Below, piece by piece: positions 1-12,249 of a DNA stretch of 64,000 nt. A program made the translations under genes and the position numbers. The number at the start of each line of letters is the position of its first letter. The stretch's first letter is position 1. Where the stretch lies: NCBI GenBank assembly GCA_011033025.1, contig WFMF01000093.1:186001-250000 (forward strand). The letters run 5' to 3'. The notes beneath the pieces were generated by a model. That model saw only the letters and a list, made by a program, of their open reading frames with translations. It did no database searches and was not told where the DNA came from. The stretch is from Beroe forskalii (lineage: Eukaryota > Ctenophora > Nuda > Beroida > Beroidae).

Positions 1-1030
1 TTATGTTATCCACACTCCAAGTTCCGTACCTTTGTTGGATTATGTGGTGTAACAGCCTGTATTCAATCCTTTGATCAACAACAATGTAACAACAATGTTG
101 CGAATTATTTCTTATCCTATAACTCAATCTCTATTCACTATGAGTATAATTTATCATTTAATGATATCGATAAAAGCAATGCAGTCGGTTGTATCGTATA
201 CATCTACGACAAAGCATACAGAATATATGGCCGCAAAGCTTCTTTGATAGTCCGGAAAATGAAATCATAACACACTGTAGCTGTGGGATGCTTCATTCTG
301 GACTTCACATTATCCTCTCTTGCTTTACTGATAAACTTGACTCTTTTTCAGATGCTCTACAACTTGATCATCAAAATCATCAAATATTGTGCCATCACTC
401 AGATGTCTAGCTATTCCTCTAAGGCTGGAATCGTCAAGGTGTGACACTCACATGATCACTGTTGCCTCATCTGGGACAAGCAGTGCAGCACAGTGCACGT
501 TGAACCTTCTCAGAAAGATAGGCAGATCCATGTTTGAAGGTTGCTAAGGTCTTCGCATACTATTTTTGATGCAAGGCTACATGTAAAAAGATGTTTGGGT
601 TATTCGGCTCATTTAGCAGCGGATTGCCCTCTGCCAGATGAGATGCCCATTCAGGGATCCCAATCTTTTCACAGTGGAAAGACGCCTCTTTCTTTTTCTA
701 GACTTTTCTCCTCTTCTATTTCTTGGTTAACTGTTTCCACAATGCCATCGCTCTCATTATTATGAGAGTCAGAGCTGGCACCCAGGAGTATGTATCTTTT
801 TCTCCACATGAAAAGAAAATTGAAATCACACAATTATAGCCCTACGACTGAAGCGGTTAGTAGTCATCCAGAAATGACCTCATTTAAGCGGATTGCCCGC
901 TGCTACATTCGGAACAGGTGCAGCAAGATCAGCTGCTGGAATTGGATGTTCTGCAGGCGGTACTGCTGCAGTTCCATTGCCGTGGTGGTAAAACTTATAA
1001 TTATGCTGACATAATTTATTAGTTAAGAAT
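1..1030. other. No gene recognised
   Basis: AT-rich sequence with only short open frames that have no domain-like composition. No RNA gene, terminal repeat or tandem array was seen. Confidence 0.5.
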
Positions 1031-1039
1031 TAAGAAAAA

Positions 1040-2066
1040 AGGTGTTATCAGCTCAGCGTAATAACAGATTAGATGAAATAACTTGACTATTCACTACGTC
1101 TCGCTTATGAGCTCTTATTGTGTGTTAGGTTCGTGCATTCTTTGTTGCGTGGTTTTGAATGACACCCACTGATGGTTCGTGAAATTGCATGTGTTCAATG
1201 TGTAAAATGTCTGCCAAACGCAACAATTTGATAAATTCTTGAGATACGGCATTGTAACTTAGTAACTTTATGTGTCTCCACATCTGTTGGTTTAATGAGG
1301 TTGCATATAGGAAAATCAGGTTTTTGTACCCCTCCATTGTTCTCGTAGATGAGCAACAGTTCTGTCTACTGAAATTATAAAGCAAATAATAAGTGCAGGG
1401 TGAAATATTACTCACCTCCCGAAGTAATAATAATAATAATTCAATCACTATTTCAACAATCAGCTCGTGTGTCTCATGATAAAAGTGTTGTGAAACCTAG
1501 CAATTGACAGTTCTCCATAGTTACCTGACATTATTAATTTGAAAGTTATCAGAGAACGTGTAATTCATAGAGACTAGGTATGTGAATATGTAATATCTTA
1601 ATATAGTGGTAGTTCAACTTTCTAATGTAGGTTACACATGGAAAACATTGGAGCAAGTTAGCAAAAATTATGAATTCGCCAAATTAAATAGATTTCTACT
1701 CTAAGAATAATTTTGAAAATCAGCTCAGCTTAATAACAGATAATAAGAGCACTAGGTTATTCACTGGATCTTATTCCATAAGCTCCAATTGATGGATAGA
1801 TGGATGCATTCTCTTTAGTGTTTTCTTGAAAAAATCCATGGACATGAATGTTTTTGTGTCTTGAATAAGACAATATATAGTAAATCTGCCAGGAGCATCA
1901 ATCTGTACAGATTTTTAGATGCGGGCAACTTTATGCGGGCAACTTTATGCGTCAACATCTGTTGGTGTTTGGTGAGGTTGTTGGGGTCACTCAAAAGGAG
2001 GTGTTACTGCTCCACCTCTCTACCACGTCTCGTGGTAACTTTTCCTGACATAACTTGTTAATAAAG
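1040..2066. repeat. Diverged direct duplication, two units of about 0.4-0.5 kb
   Basis: Unit one (about 1040-1535) and unit two (about 1710-2066) share blocks in the same order: a block reading ATCAGCTCAGC followed by TAATAACAGAT, then CAACATCTGTTGGT-like text, then a block that on the minus strand starts ATGTCAGG. Two more minus-strand ATGTC-GG sites lie at about 2484 and 2780, where short frames begin Met-Ser-Gly-Asn, so the unit may once have been present three or four times. No product is recognised. The shared minus-strand start could be a relic of a small duplicated gene or simply part of the repeat. Confidence 0.45.
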
Positions 2067-4300
2067 CATTACGTTTACTATCGCGCTTTATGATCAAGTG
2101 TTCTTCAAAGAGGAAATGCCATTATAAGTTTCTAAGTATGGAATTTATGTTTTATAAGTTTGTATTGGTTTCACTATTTCATAGTGTACGTATCACTATC
2201 AGAAGGTTAGCAATTAACCTCTGGAAGATTTAATGAAGTAATGATGATTCATAAGATGAATTAAAAATGAATTAAAAGTGATCATTAGTAGTTATTTAGT
2301 TATCATAAAATTCATGACCTTGTTCTCGTTCTTCTCGTATGAGAACTTAAGAAGAGTTAGGCGTGATTCGTGTTTTTTTCCTACTATGTGCAAGTGCCAC
2401 CGACGGTGTCCAATTAGGGCATGGTATTAGGGCATGATATTGTTTCATTCTGCTGAGGTTCTTCTTCACTATAATTGCCAGACATGTTTAACAGAATGAG
2501 AAAAAGGATACATTGAGACAGACTTGTAATATCAACTATTCGACTGTCCAACTCAATAATAGTGTAAAATCTAAATAGTGTAAAATTTAGAGAAGTATAC
2601 GAGGAAATGCAGTTAACAATGAGGCTAATTTTCACGTGAGTGAAGCTGGAAGTGGCTTTTGTTATTGAAGTTAGCGTGAAGTCGCTTGTCCACCTCCAGC
2701 TGTTGTTCATTCTCAGGTGTATGTCCGCTCCCAGTTCGTGCCAATGTTTCGTCCCCATGATCTTCTTCATTGCCCGACATAATCAAAGAGTCAAAAGATG
2801 TGTTTAAGAAACTGAATTCAATGCCCAACTGGATAACATAGGAACGATTAGGAGCTTACAAGATGCCAAATTGATGATCTTACAATTTTGGAACTTTGAG
2901 CTTTTATGGTAAAGTTTTAACGTATTGTGTCAAACAGTCGACATTTACTATTTGGCTGGAATTAACCACGTTTATCAGTTGTCTGATACACGTGTGAGAA
3001 TATCTTTTGTTTGTGATCTAAAACAGATTGCACAAGCTTGGTAGGGTGTAAATATAAATCACAGGGACTCACCGTGACGACAAACTTTGTTGGTTGACTG
3101 AGGACAAAAAACAAAACGAAATTCGTAATGGAAAAAGTGGGCAATGGCTTATCACTTTTTATCTTTTATCAATCACTATCTTTCCAAAATATATATACCT
3201 AATATATACCCAATCTAATCTGATAAATAAGTCAACCACGATCAATATACCTATGAATAATAAGTCAATACCGATCTCCCCATTACATCTTTACATGGTG
3301 AACTCCACCATACAAACCCATCTCTGAGTTCCTTGTGTTACTGGCTGTTGCAAGGGGAATTGAATACGTATAATCGAGCAGATCTGTTTACTTTCTTTTG
3401 TAAGTTTAGATTCTCTTCTGAGTCTTTATTGTGTCGGAACGGTTTGGAGTTAACCTTGGCCTTCCTTTTTCTGTCTTTTGGTTATGGTGTCGTGATGGTT
3501 TGGAGTAAACCTTCCTTTTTCTGTCCTTTTGCAACTTCAGATTCGCTCGTCTTAAACTCCTCTGAGTTCTAACACCTCCAATTAAATAAAACCCAGCGGA
3601 CGGATAACTTCGAAGCTCTAATGAGATTGATGATGATTATTGAGTTCAATAGTCTCATTGTGTAAATTCCGATGATAAACAGTATAGTAAGATAGTACCA
3701 GCATCTGTTTAAAAGTCTTAGTTTTGGTATTATGCTATCAATCGATCAAACGATCGATCGATGTTTGAATTTTCGCTTTTTCTGATTAAAGATTGATTCT
3801 ATTGTTTATATGCATATCTTAAGAAGCCCTTAGCGGTGCCTCTATGGGGTTGTATGACATTTGTATGACAGAATTTTTTGGCATACATAACTGGTTTTTG
3901 ACCCAATTAAACTCTAATGTAAGGTAGCAAACTTTCATAAATTGAAATAAAAGTTATACATTTAAGCACCAGGTCAGCAAATGAAAGACAAGCAAATTAT
4001 TCATATTATTACTATTATTTTTCTAAAGCACAGAGACATGAGTTGATTGAATGCTGCAACTTTGTACTGTGTTTTTTCCAGGTTCACCATGTCCAGGTTT
4101 ACGATGAAGGACTTGAAGGCAGTAGACGATAATACGGAGATGCAAACTGAGCAGTTGTCAGAGAATGCTTTGCTACGGCTGTAGAGCCAGTCCGAGATGA
4201 GGGTTAAGGGGGCTCCTCGGACTCAAACAGCACTATAATTCTATCTATAATTTAATTCTATCTATAATTTAATTCTTGGTCCTATTTCTTTTCATGTCAT
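2067..4300. other. Mostly featureless AT-rich sequence
   Basis: Short minus-strand frames between 2414 and 2830 start with Met-Ser-Gly-Asn and are acidic, but they lack a recognisable domain. A palindrome-rich patch with CGATCGATCGAT lies near 3750. Otherwise nothing supportable. Confidence 0.35.
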
Positions 4301-4360
4301 ACAGCATGACCGGTTGACGTTTGTGCCAGTGGAAAATCTGCGCTCATCATCGCTTCGAAG

Positions 4361-4430
4361 TGCAATGTGTCCTTTGAATTGTTGGACAGTTCCTCATCAC
4401 TGCTATCTATATCAGCCCTTAATTAATCTG
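4361..4430. repeat. Direct repeat copy 1 flanking a TIR element
   Basis: 70-bp segment from TGCAATGTGTCC to CTTAATTAATCTG, repeated with the same length at 5451-5520. The two copies flank the element at 4624-5403, so the element sits between duplicated host or element sequence. Confidence 0.6.
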
Positions 4431-4623
4431 GCGACCTAGAGGGGGCCTTTTTAAAACTAGGGGGGGGGGCGTGTAGTCCCATGTCTTCTACGTTGACATC
4501 TACGTACTCAGTACTGTATAGGTATTGTAATATTGTATGTTGTAATAATATGCTTTAATCCAATTTGAATCAGATGGATTGGTCCCTCGAATGTTGATTT
4601 GTTGTGAGAATATAAATCCTTTC

Positions 4624-5403
4624 ACTACCTTAGTGGTAGAAATTATGATGTGTACTTATTATGACGAATGAAATTATGATCGGTACTAATTATGATGAAA
4701 AAATTTTGGGATAAAAACAAAGGTCTTTTTGGCGAACAACCAGTGGAATGAAATTTCATTATTTTACCATTTTAGCCGGCCTTTTAAACCATAATTGTCC
4801 AGAATCCTCCGAAATTCGATCAAAAATCATGAAATAAGACTTGATGCCGGCTATTTTCTGACAAAATCATTTCGTTTAGCATGATTTACATCATAATTGT
4901 GCTAACTTTCAACATCATGGTGATTGGGAAGTTAATGTCCTGTGCCCCCCATTCACATATTGTTTTTCGACCGATGTTGTCGGTGTTTTCATTTTGGATC
5001 AAATGTAAATTTGGTCTTTGATAAGGTCTGACAGTAAGGTAGCTTATTTGGAGGTTAGGGCCTTGATTATTGGTATCAATTAAGTTGAGTGAAACTCCGT
5101 AATCATGTCAACTCCATGATATGATTGCACCGCAACCTTTGATTTTGAAAATTTGCTGATTGAAGTTGTATTACAAAGATGTGGAAAGGGCCTTGAAGCC
5201 AACCATAATTTTTGGGCAACATGGTCATCCTGGTTGTTTCAACATGTTTTCTAAAAGTCTAAATAGTGGTCGAATTTTGAGAAAGTATAAATTATGATCT
5301 GTAGAAATTATGATGTGTAGAATTTATGATGCGTACTAATTATGATCATTTTGCAAAAATAATCATAATTAGTACGCATCATAATTTCTACCACTAAGGT
5401 AGT
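4624..5403. mobile_element. Short non-autonomous element with perfect 27-bp TIRs
   Basis: The left end 4624-4650 begins ACTACCTTAGTGGTAG. The right end 5377-5403 is its exact reverse complement over 27 bp. Total length is 780 bp with no open frame of note, as expected for a MITE-like derivative mobilised in trans. Subterminal copies of AATTATGAT recur inside both ends. Close to the right end lies a perfect hairpin with 19-bp arms (5328-5346 and 5362-5380). I see no clear target-site duplication directly outside the TIRs. The superfamily is unknown. Confidence 0.7.
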
Positions 5404-5450
5404 TCCTGCGATTGGTAGTTCTGCCCGCATAATTCTCTCCAAGTGCAAAA

Positions 5451-5520
5451 TGCAATGTGTCCTGTGACTTTGGGGACAGGTCCTCATCACTGCTCTCTAT
5501 ATCATTCCTTAATTAATCTG
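5451..5520. repeat. Direct repeat copy 2
   Basis: Partner of the 70-bp segment at 4361-4430, ending in the same CTTAATTAATCTG. Confidence 0.6.
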
Positions 5521-6094
5521 TTCCTTAATTAGTCCTGTTCCTCATATGGACGTGTTGTCTGTTTAGAAAGGATCTGCAACACGTGTACGTTGTGATCATG
5601 TTGTGATCATGTCATCCCTATTTATTTCATTTCTCCTCAAGTTACAGTTTACACATTGAAGAGATCGTCAATAAAACCTCATTCAGGATGACAGTTGTTC
5701 CTCTTCTATCCCAAGTTATTCAGCATACTCAGCTAAATTCAAAACTCTCCTGTACATTGTTCTTATAATACATATTATCTTCAATGATCTGTATCACACG
5801 TACAGTGTACACACTATTGATCATGGGATTTCAGCAAGCTTGCTGTCTCAAGATCCGTTCTACTCCATGTCTAGTTATGAAAATGAAATATAATAATTTT
5901 GTGACAATGTTGGAGAGCCTGAAATTGTCAATGTACCTCGTCAGCGACTTGTATCTCGTCATCCTCTATGTGTCATAGCACTCTGGTCTACCACGTGGGT
6001 AAACACAGCTAATTGTAGGAGAAGTGTTCCCGAAGCTTTTGGCTCTCAAGGTCCTCGAGATAAATTTTTCTTCTACATAACAATGGTTAATATC

Positions 6095-8602
6095 ATATCG
6101 TCACCTTCAAATCAAAAGGTGATAACTTGAAAAGTATAGTTTTGAGATAATCGAAAAAAACTAATTTTCTTCAAAACTAATGGTCAAATGTTCTCAACTT
6201 ATGGTTTTTTGAATAGTATGTAATAATGTAGTATGATCAGATAATGTTTTCACTCCTCCCGATGTCCACCCAATTAATTACAATTAATTAATTAATTGAA
6301 AAGTTGACAGTTATCACCTTTGGTCGAAACTTTAATTTTAAAAAATGATTTGAAGAGGTGATATCTCTAATTATAACCTTTTGAATTACTTTTCTCCTAC
6401 TAAAGACAGCAGTATTATCACATATTATATTGAGTTATCACCTTATTGCCTTAAATTCCATAATTTCAAGATATCAAAATGTTCTTGAATTATTTAAAAA
6501 CTGATATTTGAAGACGACATCCTTTTGTTATTTTCTTCGGTTCTTATTTTATTTTCAAAAAACACTAAAATTATAAAGTTTCATGAAATTTAATGACATC
6601 ATTACGAAATTTCACGATTTTTAGCGCCTTTGTAGTGATTTTAAGAAAAGAAAGCCCTATTAATTTTCATTTAGCCCCTTTCATGATACTGTTCACAATT
6701 ATTTTGTACCCTAAAATCCTTATTAAAGTATTAAGTTTCAACTCAAATTGTGGCTGCTATTTAGCTATTTGTGTGAGTTCATCAAACTACTTTTCGGTAG
6801 TACTATGTACCATACTAGCATAAAGCTTTGACATGTCATGTCTGCTTGAAATTACATATTTCAAACTATTCAGAAAGTATGGAAGTAGAAACACTAAACA
6901 CCATCTAAATTAACAATATCATCATGACGTCTTGAGCAAACTCCGTGCTTTACTGAGAGGTTTTGTAACTAGCAAAAATTGCAAACCGCGATATTATGCA
7001 CCGAGCGCGAAGCGCGAGGGCATAATAACACATTAAGACCGAGGCCGAAGGCCGAGGTTTTAATGGAGGGTTTGCATTTTTTGCGAGTTACAAAACCGAA
7101 TTATGCAACGACAATACATTTCGGCATATATTTCGTAATTATGTATAATTCAAGCAAGAATATGAGAATAATAGAATATGTAGTGTTACTGTTATTGGCT
7201 TGTCTAGTATTTGAGCTATTGTAATAAGTGTAGCTACTGTATCCTTCAGTGTGAAATCTGCGGTCTGTCACCCCAGTGTTCATTTTTAAACCTCTCCCTG
7301 CTATATAGTAAGGTCACGTTTTGAAGAACACTGGGGAACAGTGCCAAAATGGATTTATTATCAACTGTAGTTCCACTTTTTTGGCACTGTAGTTACACTT
7401 TTTAAAAAGTGGAACTGTTTTAGCGTGCATAATGGGTATAAAAGAACACTGTGTAAACCTCCTTAGAAGTTGCATAATGAGGATTTACACATTCCTTTTA
7501 TCAGTCACAAAAATACCACTTTACATCTATCAAGTTTTACTTGTTACTTTGTTTTTTGTGAAGAATGGCCAGAAATTAACATTTTATTTTATTTAACAAA
7601 CTGACAACCATAGGGATAAAATCGTGTGTTTTCGGTCAGATATGTGGTTCTGATCATGGTTAATACCACTGTGGTCATCTTATTATTACAACCTATATGT
7701 CATTCCAATTGATTAAATCAGAAAAAATCCTCCAAATCAGCAAATCATCCATTCATCGTAGAAATGAAATCGTGGCTCCTTGAATTTCCTATTAGTAATT
7801 TCCTAACTTGCAGATTCCAAATAAGGCAAAAAATATTTTAGTAATAGAGCAATAGTACCCTAATCATCAATCACTACAGCATTGTTTACAGGTACTCAAT
7901 TTTAAAACAAATGGGTGACATAATAATGGAAATAATTTGGAAAATGCATAACTATGTCATACTCCAAGTTGTCAAAAATGAACTGTTGGCACTGAAAAGA
8001 AATGTTTCACCTCGATACTTCTCTATATTATTGCTGACCAATGCTCACGAAAGCACGTCAAAAACTTCCATATACTGTTAGTACCTACTCTGAAATTACT
8101 ATAATAGGTATTTTTAGATTTCCTAGACGAATCTTTGATACAACAGAGGCACATTATAGTACTTAAAACATTCTTACAATTTCTTATTTCTCAAATTGAG
8201 AACCCTAAATATGTGAAAAATTACTTTCAAACTGGGTTATAACTCAAGTTATAACCTGAAAATTAATAGAAAAAAAGCAAACAATCTTTCAAAAATAGGG
8301 TTATAACTGGAGTTATAACCTTTTTTCGGAATTTTGGACTGTTTTATTCGTTACTAAAAGGTGATATGTTGAGTTATAGCCCTATAAAATTTATTTTATT
8401 ATTTCAAATTATTTTTAGGAGGTAATAACTCGGGTTATAACTTTTTGGCAAAACTTTCTAAAAAAATTTTGTTGCTGATTTTGCTCAAATCACTTCAAAA
8501 TTTCACTCACGGGTGCGCAATGAGATTCTGAATCACTTGGTAAGGTTTTTTTGAAAAGGTGATAACTCGAGTTATCACCTTTTGATTTGAAGGTGACGAT
8601 AT
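6095..8602. mobile_element. 2.5-kb element with perfect 33-bp TIRs and internal palindromes
   Basis: The left end 6095-6127 begins ATATCGTCACCTTC. The right end 8570-8602 is its exact 33-bp reverse complement. The inside is AT-rich and has no plausible transposase. Palindromes of the type GGTTATAACTCGAGTTATAACC, partly degenerate, recur near 8231, 8301, 8363, 8426 and 8557. GGTGATAAC-type half sites recur near the left end (6117, 6303, 6354, 6431). A multi-arm hairpin (6959-7097) is nested within it. This is the layout of a non-autonomous DNA element with subterminal protein-binding repeats. No target-site duplication was identified. Confidence 0.65.
6959..7097. repeat. Multi-arm hairpin, site A (two inner hairpins)
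   Basis: Outer arms 6959-6987 and 7069-7097 pair at 27 of 29 positions. Between them are two hairpins. The first, 6992-7027, has TATTATGC/GCATAATA arms and the apex GA-GCGC-GAA-GCGC-GA. The second, 7031-7065, has CATTAA/TTAATG arms and the apex GA-GGCC-GAA-GGCC-GA. The same apex architecture recurs in otherwise unrelated arms elsewhere in the window. Confidence 0.75.
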
Positions 8603-9840
8603 CTGAAATGTTATAAAGCTAGCATGGTAAGGGAAGAGTTAATAAATAAATGAAGTATAATTAAAGATTATTTCTTGGATAATGAAGGGAATTATAAGAA
8701 GGGTCTTTATGGATGATTAGGGCGACCCACAAGAGAGTTCGAGTATCTGTTAAACGCTTGTTAGTTCTGAATCAACACTTCGATATCATATAAATTATGG
8801 AGAAATTATAAGTAAGATTATAGAAAATAAAAGCTGAATGATTTTATCTCTCTCGATAAAATCAGCTATGGTTGCGTATTTTATAGAGGTTTAGGTAGAG
8901 TTGGTAGCGTGGTAGTATTGTACTGCACCAACACGTCTTGATACATTGGAGTATCTTTTCGCAAGAATTCTTGTCTCTTTCTTGTCCCTTTCTCAATGAT
9001 CGTGGAGATGATTCAGTCTTGTTATTCTTAGATATGTTTCTGTATTTGTGCGAAGGAATCCCTATTAAAAAGACTACAGGCGGCTCCACATGTTGCAATC
9101 TAAAACTGAATCTCATGTCAAACGAAAATAGGGGAAAAACTTTGTAATCTTTGACCCTCGTCCTCCGTGAAACAATGAATGATTAATTAATAATTCATTT
9201 CTTGAACATTGTTTAAATCAAGCGGGTCTTAACAACGACGTCTAGATGTTAGAGTTTCCTGATGGGGAAAAATTATTACTATCATTATTATCAAATAAGG
9301 ATGAAATCCATTATCCAGTAGTCGTTCATTATTCGTTTATGGGTTGTTCTCTGTCATTCAGCATGCTTACATGCTTTTCTTTTGATGTAGCAGACTCAGA
9401 GTATTGATGCGTCTCAATTTGAGGTATCGTTTGATGACTCTTGTTAACAATTCTTCTGTAATAGCAGTGGTACCCAACGCTTTTTGGCAGCCGTCAAGTG
9501 AATAAAAGCTGTTATGGGATATGGTACCGTGGCTGACATTGAGAGATACTGATAAAGAGAATTACATCCGCAATGCTTAGGATATGTGGCTATCTTGATT
9601 ATTAATAACAATATGAGTGTATGTGTGTATAAAATTGCGTGCGAACATCGCATGCAATTTCGCAAGCACACCTTTTTTCTTGTAGTTATTCCTTCTAGTT
9701 TTTGGCATGCTCAGTGCGCGGATATTTTGTCACATTCTTTACAATTTTAATGTTTTTCGTAACGCGCGATGTAAAAACAGTTCTTCACGTAATTACGTTA
9801 CGCGCATTTTGCGCTTTCATTTTATTGTTTGATTAATTGA
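8603..9840. other. No gene recognised
   Basis: Short overlapping frames on both strands around 8862-9147 and 9444-9671 show no domain, signal or splice support. Confidence 0.4.
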
Positions 9841-9847
9841 TTATTAG

Positions 9848-10148
9848 CTAGCTGTTGATATCTTCTATTTGGCGCTCAAGAGCCTTATCTACGGTCTCTC
9901 CTAGCCTTTTTCTCGAGTTGGTATATCCGTTCTTGAGAGTCTCCGTACCACTTTGCCACAGCCTTTCAATGGGGACAGTAGATCTTATTAAGGGTTTTCC
10001 ATCTATAATGCCTTCTTAGAAAAGGGGTGTGTGGCTTGATTATATCGGTTGTCGTTCCTGTTTTATAGTCCATGATTGGGTTGTTGATTCCACAACCTAC
10101 ATCACAACCTTCTTTGAGGTCATAAACGGTTATCTCAACTCCATACAT
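9848..10148 (-). pseudogene. Decayed coding fragment, function unknown
   Basis: On the minus strand a frame starts at 10148 with MYGVEITVYDLKEGCDVG and runs about 45 residues. After a one-base frameshift near 10000 the reading continues in another frame through PIERLWQSGTETLKNGY and a charged helical tail to a stop at 9848-9850. Both halves have protein-like composition. A second, more degraded copy on the same strand at about 12165-12240 keeps the equivalent of EITV-D-EGC and INN, with a stop in between. The pattern suggests a gene carried on a repeat that was copied and then decayed. No family is recognised. Confidence 0.35.
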
Positions 10149-10452
10149 CGATGATAAATGAAATGTACATTATTTTGTTAAAGTTTGATTTAATGAACCA
10201 ATACCTCAATACGTTAAAATACTCGCGAACATGGCCTTTCCACGTAGTGTTATGAAGCTCCTCAGAACTCAGTACAAGAGGGGGGAGGAGGTGATTGTAT
10301 ATCACAGGTCCTGCTGAATAACACCGTCCCCTCAGGAGGAGGGAAGTTAACGGGGGATGGATGAGGAGAGACCTGCGGGAATTGGTGGCAGGCTAGGATC
10401 TGGTGGCACGAACCATTATTGGTTACTCAGACCTCTATTTGGTTGTCTTCCA

Positions 10453-11345
10453 GTGTTTCAACGTTACAAGGGACCCAGATTACCAAATCTATGCGCGGTT
10501 TTTCCAGTTTTCTTCATGACTTTTTAAGTTAACCCTTTTCCACGACAGAATCAGAGAACATGCCCTCATTGTTCTTTACTTCCGACAAAGTTTCATAGCA
10601 TGATGCTCATAATTCATGTCCCAATCCTCTGTTCTTCTATTTGATGATTCTTGATTGTCTGCCAGTACAGTATATCAACGTTACAAGGGACCCAGATTAC
10701 CAAATCAATGCGCGGTTTTTCCAGTTTTCTTCATGACTTTTTAAGTTAACCCTTTTCCACGACAGAATCAGAGAACATGCCCTCATTGTTCTTTACTTCC
10801 GAATTTCCTTTGTGGGATCTTATTTTAGATTCCCGGACATGCGCGATTTTACGCTAATGGGTAAATTGCAGAATATGATGGCGATATTCAAGTGGTAATT
10901 TACCACTAAATTAATTTTCACATTTTTGATATAGCCAAATACAATAATTTAGCTACTTGTCGAAGTATATTGAATAATGGTATTGTGCAATAGGTCCATT
11001 CCTTCCTTGCTAAGGAATTGCGTTCCCTGAGCCATCTCCCACGGTATTTCATTCATGGTCTTTTCCTTTAATCTGCTCAATGCTCATTTGATGTTATGCT
11101 CTCTGCGGCATATTTCTCTTTCTCTATGAGTAAAAGGAAACTGCAAAGTGTCATAGCATGAGGTTCTTCATTCATGCCTCAATTCAATCCTCTGTTCTTC
11201 TATTTGATTATTCTTGATTGTCTACCAGTATTTCAACGTTACAAGGGACCCAGATTACCAAATCTATGCGCGGTTTTTAGTTTTCTCCGTGACTTTTTAA
11301 GTTAACCCTTTTCCACGACAGTATGAGGGAACAAGCTTTCATTTT
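10453..11345. repeat. Three direct copies of a dispersed repeat block
   Basis: The block starting CAACGTTACAAGGGACCCAG, followed by the landmarks ACCAAATCTATGCGCGG and ACCCTTTTCCACGACAG, occurs at about 10453-10570, 10675-10808 and 11231-11345. A fourth copy lies at about 14853-14985, and partial copies of its later half lie near 12400 and 13870. The blocks are 115-135 bp and embedded in longer, more diverged similarity. Confidence 0.7.
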
Positions 11346-11697
11346 CTTTACTCCCGAATTTCCTTTTCTCATTCCTGAATGCCACAATTTTAGATTCGTG
11401 GACATGCACGATTTTTTGAAAATAGATCAATTTCAGGAAATGATGGCGTTATGTATGAATTTGTACTTATAGATTTACTATGTAACCGAATGCTAGGGAT
11501 TCCGTTACTGTACATCCTTCTTTGTGACTCTTTACGTGTCTATACTTCTCTAGATTCCATCCTGTCTCCGCTCAGAGATAGTAGTTTTTCATGTTTATAA
11601 ATTCATGTTTATAGTTGTTTAAATTTGAATAGGGAAGTTTCTTCGCTTTATATGTGTGATATTATTTGCTTATGATCTGATTTACCTTAGTAATTAA

Positions 11698-11902
11698 GGC
11701 CAGGGGTCCGAGGTCGGTTTTCGGGTTTTTGTTGCTTCTGATGGAGGAGAACGTCAGCTGCAATATTTTTTACCCCATATAAAGTATTGTTCGAAAAAAT
11801 AATTTTTAAAATCGCGACTCCACCTTAACTGTAACTACACTACACGCGGGTACAGGAGCTAACTTCTGACTCGATTTGGAAATCGACCTTGGACCCCCGG
11901 CC
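11698..11902. mobile_element. Fold-back (MITE-like) element of about 205 bp
   Basis: The left arm 11698-11716 (GGCCAGGGGTCCGAGGTCG) pairs with the right arm 11884-11902 at 17 of 19 positions. The sequence just inside the left arm resembles that of a second element at 53133-53340, so the two belong to one family. Confidence 0.55.
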
Positions 11903-12249
11903 CCCTCAATGGAATATCGTATCTATGTCTGATTTTTCTGATGTAGATTCCAATCCCAGTCCACCTATGCAGCTCGTGATGAGGCTTATGCTTGTCTCCG
12001 CTCGAAGCTGTCACAGATCCGAATGCTCCTTGAAGCAGGAAAGATTCAAATCTCGTACCAAAGTCAAGCGTCAAGAATTAACATGAAAATAAATTTTATA
12101 ATCTAAAGGGTCCACTTTACCCTAGAGTGTACCATCTTTGTGTCATCTTTTTTTGATGTAGAAGTCAATGATTTGGTTGTTGATTCAACAACCTTCATTG
12201 ATGTCTTCAACGGTTATCTCAAATCCGTTCTTTGTTGAGAAATGAGATG

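Noticed and set aside
2962..3327. Micro-exon between TTTTTTGTCCTCAG and ACG|GTGAGT on the minus strand
   Set aside because: Splice signals are good but the exon is only 25 nt and no compatible neighbour exon was found.
6959..7097. Integrated parvovirus-type terminal repeat
   Set aside because: Only the T-shaped outline is similar. No viral coding sequence is nearby, and the same apex occurs in clusters with three hairpins elsewhere.
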